Positions 1-5,048 of a DNA stretch of 7,647 nucleotides are shown here, in pieces. The notes below the pieces were generated by a model, which was given only the letters and a program-made list of their open reading frames with translations, had not been told where the DNA came from and made no database searches. The stretch comes from JAKJGV01 sp964617565 (GTDB lineage: Bacteria; Verrucomicrobiota; Kiritimatiellia; CAIQIC01; JAGNIJ01). How positions within the stretch are numbered: position 1 is the stretch's first letter; each line of letters starts with the position of its first letter. Both the position numbers and the translations under genes were made by a program. The stretch covers positions 1 through 7,647 of the forward strand of contig CAZTYH010000093.1 of NCBI GenBank assembly GCA_964617565.1, in the 5' to 3' direction.

Positions 1-53
1 AGCCCGTTCGGCGCTAGATTATTCTGACTTTTCGCGGGTTCAGGAGCACAAGC
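1..53 (+). promoter_or_regulatory. Leader and ribosome binding site of gcvPA
   Basis: AGGAG at 42-46 lies seven bases before the ATG at 54, a good Shine-Dalgarno that fixes the start of gcvPA. Further upstream there are stops in two forward frames (TAG 15-17, TGA 25-27), so an upstream gene on this strand could end here. The five or eight codons left are too few to identify it; gcvH or gcvT is a reasonable guess from usual gene order but cannot be shown. No promoter or glycine riboswitch can be recognised in so short a stretch. Confidence 0.6.
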
Positions 54-1394
54 ATGTCATACACATCTTTTATCGCGGCCGGGGAGCCGGAACAGAAGGC
101 GATGCTCGACGCAGTAGGTGCGAAATCGTTCGACGACCTTTTCGCGGGTATCGCGGCAGGCTACCAAACCGATTCGTTCAACATTGCCGATGGCCGTTCC
201 GAACTGGAGACCCTGCAGGTATTGCGCCGCCTCGCGGCGCGCAACTCCGGCAGCCTCATCAATTTCTGCGGGGCGGGCTTCTATGATCACTTCATCCCGT
301 CCGCCGTCGGCGCACTTTCCGGGCGCGGCGAGTTTTTCACCGCTTACACCCCCTACCAGCCCGAGGCCGCGCAAGGTACGCTGCAGGCCATCTACGAATA
401 TCAGACGGCCATCGTCCGCCTGACCGAAATGGAGGTCTCCAACGCATCGCTCTACGACGGCGGCACAGCCCTGTTCGAAGGCATCATGATGGCGTTGCGG
501 CAGACCGGCAGGAACCGCGTGCTGGTGGATGAAGGCGTCAATCCAATCTATCGCACGATGCTCCGCTGCTACATGCAGAATCTCTCCATTGATTACGTCG
601 AAATCGCCATTGCCGAAGGAATCGCAGACCGGGCGGCGTTCAAAAGCCGGCTCAACAACCAGACCGCCGCCGTGGTGGTGCAGAATCCGAATTTCTTCGG
701 CTGCATAGACGATTTGACGGATCTTGTTGCGGCCGCGCATGCCGCCGGCGCGCTCACCGTTTTTTCCGTCTATCCGGTCTCTCTCGGCATCCTGAAGACC
801 CCCGGGGCAATGGGCGCGGACATCGTGACCGGCGAAGGGCAAAGCCTGGGGCTGCCCCTTTCCTTCGGCGGTCCGTATCTCGGCTTCATGGCCACGCGCA
901 AAAGCCTCGCGCGCCGCATGCCCGGCCGGGTCGTCGGCTCCACGCAGGACGCGCAGGGTCGCCGCGGATTCGTGCTGACCCTTCAAGCGCGCGAGCAGCA
1001 CATCCGGCGTGAAAAAGCGACATCCAATATCTGTACCAACGAGGCGCTGTGCGCGTTGCGCGCGCATATTTACCTCTCGCTCCTGGGCAAGCAGGGCCTC
1101 GTCGAGCTTGCGCAGCTCTGCGCGGCGCGCGCGGCCTACGCGAAGGATCAACTCACCGCCATCCCGGGTGTGCAGTTGAAATACGGCGCGGCATTCTTCA
1201 ACGAGCTTGCGCTCGAATTGCCGCGCGATGCGTCGGACGTCGTAAGCGCATTGATTGACAAAGGCGTTGTGCCCGGCTTTCCCGTGGGCCGCTACTACAA
1301 GAACATGCCGAATGTTCTTCTTGCCGCATTCACGGAAAAACGGACCAAGGAAGAAATTGATGTGATGGCCGCAAATATTCGCGCCGTGTTGTGA
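54..1394 (+). CDS. gcvPA: Glycine dehydrogenase (decarboxylating) subunit 1, GcvPA
   Basis: N-terminal half of the split P-protein of the glycine cleavage system. With GcvPB it forms the cytoplasmic PLP enzyme that decarboxylates glycine and passes the aminomethyl group to the lipoyl arm of H-protein. The 446 residues match the usual length of about 440-450. Family motifs are clear: the opening EQKAMLDAVGAKSFDDLFA, YTPYQPEAAQGT from residue 98, NASLYDGGTA at 130-139, and ATSNICTNEAL from 322. The PLP lysine is not expected in this subunit; it lies in the partner encoded just downstream. The start at 54 is supported by AGGAG seven bases upstream and by the family-typical N-terminus. The gene is intact and lies 48 bases before gcvPB, the standard arrangement. 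H-, T- and L-proteins are not in the window. The long minus-strand reading frame across it is a GC-rich shadow. Confidence 0.96.
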   Translation: MSYTSFIAAGEPEQKAMLDAVGAKSFDDLFAGIAAGYQTDSFNIADGRSELETLQVLRRLAARNSGSLINFCGAGFYDHFIPSAVGALSGRGEFFTAYTPYQPEAAQGTLQAIYEYQTAIVRLTEMEVSNASLYDGGTALFEGIMMALRQTGRNRVLVDEGVNPIYRTMLRCYMQNLSIDYVEIAIAEGIADRAAFKSRLNNQTAAVVVQNPNFFGCIDDLTDLVAAAHAAGALTVFSVYPVSLGILKTPGAMGADIVTGEGQSLGLPLSFGGPYLGFMATRKSLARRMPGRVVGSTQDAQGRRGFVLTLQAREQHIRREKATSNICTNEALCALRAHIYLSLLGKQGLVELAQLCAARAAYAKDQLTAIPGVQLKYGAAFFNELALELPRDASDVVSALIDKGVVPGFPVGRYYKNMPNVLLAAFTEKRTKEEIDVMAANIRAVL

Positions 1395-1397
1395 GAA

Positions 1398-1426
1398 GGA
1401 TGGGGTGATGGGGTAATGGGTATTGG
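1398..1426 (+). repeat. Degenerate ATGGGG octamer repeat between gcvPA and gcvPB
   Basis: Four successive units can be read: GGATGGGG (1398-1405), TGATGGGG (1406-1413), TAATGGG (1414-1420) and TATTGG (1421-1426), decaying in length and in number of Gs. They fill most of the gap between the gcvPA stop and the gcvPB start. The three G runs of three or more plus flanking GG pairs could form a two-tier G-quadruplex in RNA or DNA, but this is inference. The repeat also creates an in-frame ATG at 1416 that I consider a false gcvPB start. Confidence 0.6.
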
Positions 1427-1442
1427 AAATGAGACAAGCACC

Positions 1443-2897
1443 ATGAAACTGATTTATGAAAAAGGCGCGGCCGGACGGCGCGCGGTCAGGCTTCCCGATG
1501 CAGACAAGGAATCAATTCCGCGGTTCGACTCGAAATACCTCCGGGAAAAGCCCGCGGATTTGCCGGAGCTGGCAGAGGTGGAAGTCGTCCGCCATTTCAC
1601 CGAACTTTCGCGTCGCAATTTCTCCGTGGACACTCATTTTTATCCGCTCGGCTCCTGCACGATGAAATACAACCCGAAGGCCTGCGAAACGGCTGCCGCA
1701 ATGCCCGGCCTGGCCGAGATCCATCCCGTCTGGCCGCAACTTCGCGGGGGCGGATTGCTTACCCAGGGCGCGCTCCAGCTTCTTTTCGAGACGGAGAGAT
1801 TGCTGTCCGAGATCTGCGGCATGGCTGAGTTCACGCTCCAGCCGCTTGCGGGCGCGCACGGCGAACTCACCGGCGTCATGCTCATCGCCGCATACCACCG
1901 GGACCGGGGAAACAAAAAGACGCATATCATCGTTCCCGATTCCGCTCACGGCACGAACCCGGCCAGCGCGGCGATCGGCGGATACGAAATCGTCACGATC
2001 CCATCCGACCGTAACGGCGCGCCGGACATGACCGCTTTCCGCAAGGCGCTGAACGAGGAAACGGCGGGGATCATGATGACCTGCCCTTCCACGCTCGGTC
2101 TGTTCGTTCCGAACATTCGTGAAATCGCGGAAGCCGTGCATGCCGTGGATGGTTTGATGTACTACGACGGAGCAAACCTGAACGCCATTCTCGGCCGCGT
2201 GAAACCCGGCAAGATCGGATTCGATGTCTGCCACCTCAATCTGCACAAGACCTTCTCCACCCCGCATGGCGGCGGCGGCCCGGGCGCAGGCCCGGTCGGC
2301 GTGGTCGAAAAACTGAAACCCTATCTGCCGATCTCGCGGGTGGTCAAAACGCAGGACGGCATGTATTCGCTTGATTACGATATACCCAAAAGCATCGGCT
2401 ACATCGCCCCGTTTTACGGCAACTTCGGCGTCATCGTCCGCGCCTACGCCTACCTGCTGATGCTCGGCCGCGAAGGGCTGCGCGAAACAAGCAACATGGC
2501 GGTGTTGAACGCCAATTATATCCAGGAAAAACTGCGCCCGTATTATGAAGCGGTCGCATCCGGCCGCTGCATGCACGAATGCGTCTTCAGCGGAAAACCG
2601 CTCGGGAAGTTCGGGGTCCACACCCTCGACATCGCCAAGGGGTTGATTGATCGCGGCATGCATCCGCCAACCGTCTATTTCCCGCTCAACGTGCCCGAAG
2701 CCATCATGATCGAGCCGACGGAAACCGAATCCCGCGAAACACTGGACCGGTTCGTGGAAGCGATGATTGACCTGGCAAAGCTCGCCGAAACAAATCCTGA
2801 AGCCCTTCACAAAGCGCCGGCTTCAACACCGGTCGGCCGGCTGGACGAAGTGGCCGCTGCCAAGAGAATGGACCTCGCGTTTACGAAGCAGAACTGA
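1443..2897 (+). CDS. gcvPB: Glycine dehydrogenase (decarboxylating) subunit 2, GcvPB
   Basis: C-terminal, PLP-binding half of the split P-protein of the glycine cleavage system, working with GcvPA in the cytoplasm to decarboxylate glycine and aminomethylate lipoyl H-protein. From ATG 1443 the product has 484 residues, normal for the family. Visible motifs are FYPLGSCTMKYNPK at 66-79, DSAHGTNPASAAIGGYE at 166-182, and HLNLHK at 264-269 followed by TFSTPHGGGGPGAGPVG. K269 in that block is the expected Schiff-base lysine for PLP. I chose 1443 rather than the in-frame ATG at 1416 because family members begin close to the K-L-I-x-E-K, G-R-R block, and the nine extra codons come from a G-rich repeat. 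Neither start has an ideal Shine-Dalgarno; GGAAATGAG at 1425-1433 may serve 1443. It is very probably cotranscribed with gcvPA. Intact, with no anomaly. Confidence 0.96.
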   Translation: MKLIYEKGAAGRRAVRLPDADKESIPRFDSKYLREKPADLPELAEVEVVRHFTELSRRNFSVDTHFYPLGSCTMKYNPKACETAAAMPGLAEIHPVWPQLRGGGLLTQGALQLLFETERLLSEICGMAEFTLQPLAGAHGELTGVMLIAAYHRDRGNKKTHIIVPDSAHGTNPASAAIGGYEIVTIPSDRNGAPDMTAFRKALNEETAGIMMTCPSTLGLFVPNIREIAEAVHAVDGLMYYDGANLNAILGRVKPGKIGFDVCHLNLHKTFSTPHGGGGPGAGPVGVVEKLKPYLPISRVVKTQDGMYSLDYDIPKSIGYIAPFYGNFGVIVRAYAYLLMLGREGLRETSNMAVLNANYIQEKLRPYYEAVASGRCMHECVFSGKPLGKFGVHTLDIAKGLIDRGMHPPTVYFPLNVPEAIMIEPTETESRETLDRFVEAMIDLAKLAETNPEALHKAPASTPVGRLDEVAAAKRMDLAFTKQN

Positions 2898-2932
2898 GCG
2901 CGTAAATTAGTATTACGACAGCCGGGTTTCGC

Positions 2933-3838
2933 ATGAAAATCAAACGCCTGATAAGGTCTTTGCTTGAAGCGGCGATAGGCATTGCCGCGGTTGCCACGTT
3001 CAGTTCCTGCGCAACGGTGGACGCAGTGACCGGGCAAAACGTTTACAACCTGTACAGCGTCGAAGAAGACATCAAGCTCGGTCAATCGGCCAAAGCCGCC
3101 AACCTGCAGGAGATTCAAAAGGCGGGCATTCCGCTCAATGCGGATCGCTCGCGGTCGGCACAGATTGACGAAATCACGCAGCGTATCGCGGCGGTTTCGG
3201 ACATGCCGCATCTTCCTTATGTCACCACGCTCGTTCATACAAGCATCGTAAACGCCTGCGCGTTTCCGGGCGGACAGATGATGGTTTTCGAAGGTCTTTA
3301 TTGTCCGAAAAACGGCCTCGTCAAAGACGAGGACGAACTGGCCGCCGTCATCGCGCACGAAATCGCGCACGTGAACTGCAGGCACTCGACCGAGCGCCTG
3401 AGCAAGATCATGACAGCCGGACTCATTGTCGAAGTGGCCGCGGCGGTGGCAGATCACAAGGATAAAGACGATGTCGCAGCGGTGATCCGCGCCGCGTTTG
3501 CTGTCGGGACCGCCTTGTGGATTCCCGTCCATTCAAGAACGGACGAGTTTGAAGCGGATCGCGTCGGCCTTTTCTACATGGCCCGAGCCGGCTACGATCC
3601 ACGCGCCGCCCCCCGCATCTGGAAACGGGTCGCGGAACGCGAAGGCGACAAGTGGGGGCTCATGAGCATCTTTGCCACGCACCCGGCAAACAAAGCCCGC
3701 TACGAAGCCCTCGAAAAAATGCTGCCGTACGCGATGGAGGAATATGTGGCCGTGATTGGGGAGTATCCGAAAGGATATGCCATGCCGGCCGAAGCGCCGG
3801 CCCCCGGCTCGTTCGATTGGCGTCGCCCACCGAAATGA
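2933..3838 (+). CDS. M48 family zinc metalloprotease, predicted lipoprotein
   Basis: A 301-residue peptidase of the M48 (Ste24/HtpX-like) family, closest in layout to the secreted or lipoprotein M48 proteases such as LoiP and BepA that act in envelope protein quality control. The N-terminus has basic residues (K2, K4, R5, R8), a hydrophobic stretch and FSSC ending at C26, a plausible though non-canonical lipobox, so the mature protein would be anchored on the periplasmic face of a membrane. The zinc motif HEIAH is at 142-146, preceded by DEDELAAVIA. The third ligand is expected to be E205 in the DEFEADR block, with D209 also conserved. HPANKAR from H250 matches the late HPxxxxR motif of the family. 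The C-terminal tail is proline-rich. No clear Shine-Dalgarno lies before ATG 2933. The gene starts 35 bases after gcvPB, so it may be cotranscribed, but no functional tie to glycine cleavage is known. Substrate unknown. Confidence 0.88.
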   Translation: MKIKRLIRSLLEAAIGIAAVATFSSCATVDAVTGQNVYNLYSVEEDIKLGQSAKAANLQEIQKAGIPLNADRSRSAQIDEITQRIAAVSDMPHLPYVTTLVHTSIVNACAFPGGQMMVFEGLYCPKNGLVKDEDELAAVIAHEIAHVNCRHSTERLSKIMTAGLIVEVAAAVADHKDKDDVAAVIRAAFAVGTALWIPVHSRTDEFEADRVGLFYMARAGYDPRAAPRIWKRVAEREGDKWGLMSIFATHPANKARYEALEKMLPYAMEEYVAVIGEYPKGYAMPAEAPAPGSFDWRRPPK

Positions 3839-3849
3839 ACCTGTTCTTT

Positions 3850-3873
3850 GGGGGGCGGCAACCCCCTGCCGCC
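3850..3873. repeat. GC-rich inverted repeat (hairpin) between the M48 gene and hydE
   Basis: GGCGGCA at 3854-3860 and TGCCGCC at 3867-3873 form a perfect 7-bp stem with the loop ACCCCC. A rival hairpin is possible, pairing GGGGG (3851-3855) with CCCCC (3862-3866) around the loop CGGCAA. The two share bases and cannot form at once. No T tract follows on either strand, so this is not a standard intrinsic terminator. It could be a REP-like dispersed palindrome, a 3' end-stabilising structure for the upstream mRNA, or an attenuator-like switch. The sequence alone does not decide between these. Confidence 0.6.
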
Positions 3874-3911
3874 GTAAAGGTTATTGTGATAGACTCCACG
3901 CAGCAAAATCA

Positions 3912-4946
3912 ATGACCACTGATCGCCAGACCGAAAAAACCGAGATCCTCGCCCTTCTTGCGGCGCAGGGGAAGGATCTCGAAGCGCTCTACCGCAAAGC
4001 CGACGCCGTCCGGAAACAGCACATGGGCGACGAGGTATTCCTGCGTGGGATCATCGAATTCTCCAATGCCTGCTCCAACGATTGCCTTTACTGCGGCATC
4101 CGCGTTTCTAATCGGAACGTTCAGCGGTACAGCATGACCAGGGACGAAATCGTCGCGCATGCCCGGGAGCTTCCGTCACGCGGGCAAACTACCGTCGTTC
4201 TTCAGTCCGGCGAAAGCCCGGTGTTTGGAGACGAAGAGCTCGGCGAAGTCATTCGCCGCATCAAGAAGGAAACAGTTCTCGCCGTAACCGTATCCGTCGG
4301 GAATCGTCCGACAGAGATTTACAAGTATTGGAAAACGTGCGGCATGGACCGATACCTGCTCCGGTTCGAGACAAGCGATCCGGAATTGTTCCGGCATCTT
4401 CATCCCGATTGCACGCTCGACGAGCGGCTCGAATGCCTTCGCAGCCTTCGCGCGCTGGATGTACAGGTCGGCAGCGGATTCATGATCGGTCTGCCCGGCG
4501 AGAAACTTGAAACGCTCGCTGAAAACATTTTGCTCTGCCGCGATCTCGATCTCGACATGATCGGTATCGGCCCTTACATCCCGCATCCCGACACTCCACT
4601 CGGCAATGCACCCAACGTGTATGAAGAAGACAAGGAAACGTTCTTTCGCGCACTGGCGGTTCTGCGCTTATTCAACCCCGATGCACATATCCCGGCGACC
4701 ACCGCCTTCGATGCCGTTTTCCCTGCCAAAGGCCGCAATCTTGCCCTCCGGCGCGGCGCAAACGTTTTCATGCCCAACACAACCCCTGTCCAATTCCGGC
4801 GCGACTACCAGCTCTATCCCGGTAAGCCGTGCGTGGACGAAGACGCCGGCCAATGCGCCACGTGTGTCCTCCACCGCATCGAAGCCCTAGGCCGATCTCC
4901 CGGCAAGGGCCCCGGCCATACGCGAAAAGCGCGCCGAAAGGCATAA
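3912..4946 (+). CDS. hydE: [FeFe]-hydrogenase H-cluster maturation radical SAM protein HydE
   Basis: A 344-residue radical SAM enzyme, one of three maturases (HydE, HydF, HydG) that build the di-iron part of the [FeFe]-hydrogenase active site. HydE processes the cysteine-bound Fe(CO)2CN complex made by HydG. The radical SAM cysteines are C54, C58 and C61 in a CX3CX2C motif (NACSNDCLYC). LQSGE is at 97-101 and GIGPYIPHPDTPL at 218-230, both as I recall them in Thermotoga maritima HydE. C307, C315 and C318 near the C-terminus match the spacing of its second, accessory cluster. These points favour HydE over the related PylB or biotin synthase. Where I recall RHET in T. maritima, this protein has RFET. 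I chose ATG 3912 because the N-terminus then aligns with HydE; the in-frame ATG 3756 would overlap the M48 gene by 83 bases and run through the hairpin. No Shine-Dalgarno is visible before 3912. hydF, hydG and a hydrogenase gene are not in the window. Confidence 0.91.
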   Translation: MTTDRQTEKTEILALLAAQGKDLEALYRKADAVRKQHMGDEVFLRGIIEFSNACSNDCLYCGIRVSNRNVQRYSMTRDEIVAHARELPSRGQTTVVLQSGESPVFGDEELGEVIRRIKKETVLAVTVSVGNRPTEIYKYWKTCGMDRYLLRFETSDPELFRHLHPDCTLDERLECLRSLRALDVQVGSGFMIGLPGEKLETLAENILLCRDLDLDMIGIGPYIPHPDTPLGNAPNVYEEDKETFFRALAVLRLFNPDAHIPATTAFDAVFPAKGRNLALRRGANVFMPNTTPVQFRRDYQLYPGKPCVDEDAGQCATCVLHRIEALGRSPGKGPGHTRKARRKA

Positions 4947-5048
4947 AAAGACCGCTGCCCCAAACCTGTGTTACCGGTATTATTTTGGCTTTTCTTTCAC
5001 TTAGCCATCGGTCATAGTAATTTTTTCAATTAGTTCAAAGGACCACGA
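4947..5048 (+). promoter_or_regulatory. AT-rich intergenic region with probable promoter and RBS for the glycoside hydrolase
   Basis: This 102-base gap contains the only clearly AT-rich run in the window: 4971-5030 has 19 G/C in 60 bases. That contrast suggests a promoter, but I cannot place one. TTTCAC (4995-5000) and AGTAAT (5016-5021) are weak -35/-10-like hexamers 15 bases apart. TACCGGTA at 4973-4980 (from TTACCGGTAT) is a perfect 8-bp palindrome that could be part of an operator or chance. CCAAA (4960-4964) and TTTGG (4984-4988), followed by a T-rich run, form at best a feeble terminator for hydE. AAAGGA at 5037-5042, six bases before ATG 5049, is a good ribosome binding site. Confidence 0.4.

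Noticed and set aside
57..1151. 364-codon open frame on the minus strand opposite gcvPA
   Set aside because: It lies entirely opposite a clear gcvPA gene, its translation resembles no family I know, and its composition (rich in R, A, G, H) is typical of an antisense shadow in GC-rich DNA.
1512..2810. 432-codon open frame on the minus strand opposite gcvPB
   Set aside because: Same reasoning: complete overlap with an unmistakable gene and no recognisable domain in the translation.
2880..2908. Promoter-like TTTACG and TAAATT 17 bases apart before the M48 gene
   Set aside because: Each hexamer matches the sigma-70 consensus at only four of six positions, a level expected by chance, and the first lies inside gcvPB.
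2807..3532. 241-codon minus-strand open frame across the gcvPB end and the M48 gene
   Set aside because: It covers the 3' end of gcvPB and most of the M48 gene in antisense; no domain and no ribosome site support it.
3756..3911. 52-codon N-terminal extension of hydE from ATG 3756
   Set aside because: It would overlap the M48 gene by 83 bases and translate the inverted repeat; HydE proteins begin close to the residue encoded at 3912.
4960..4998. Possible intrinsic terminator after hydE (CCAAA/TTTGG plus a T-rich run)
   Set aside because: The stem is only 5 bp with a 19-base loop and weak pairing, too poor to call.
4950..5013. GACCG (4950-4954) and CGGTC (5009-5013) as an inverted repeat
   Set aside because: Five bases separated by 54 is expected by chance.
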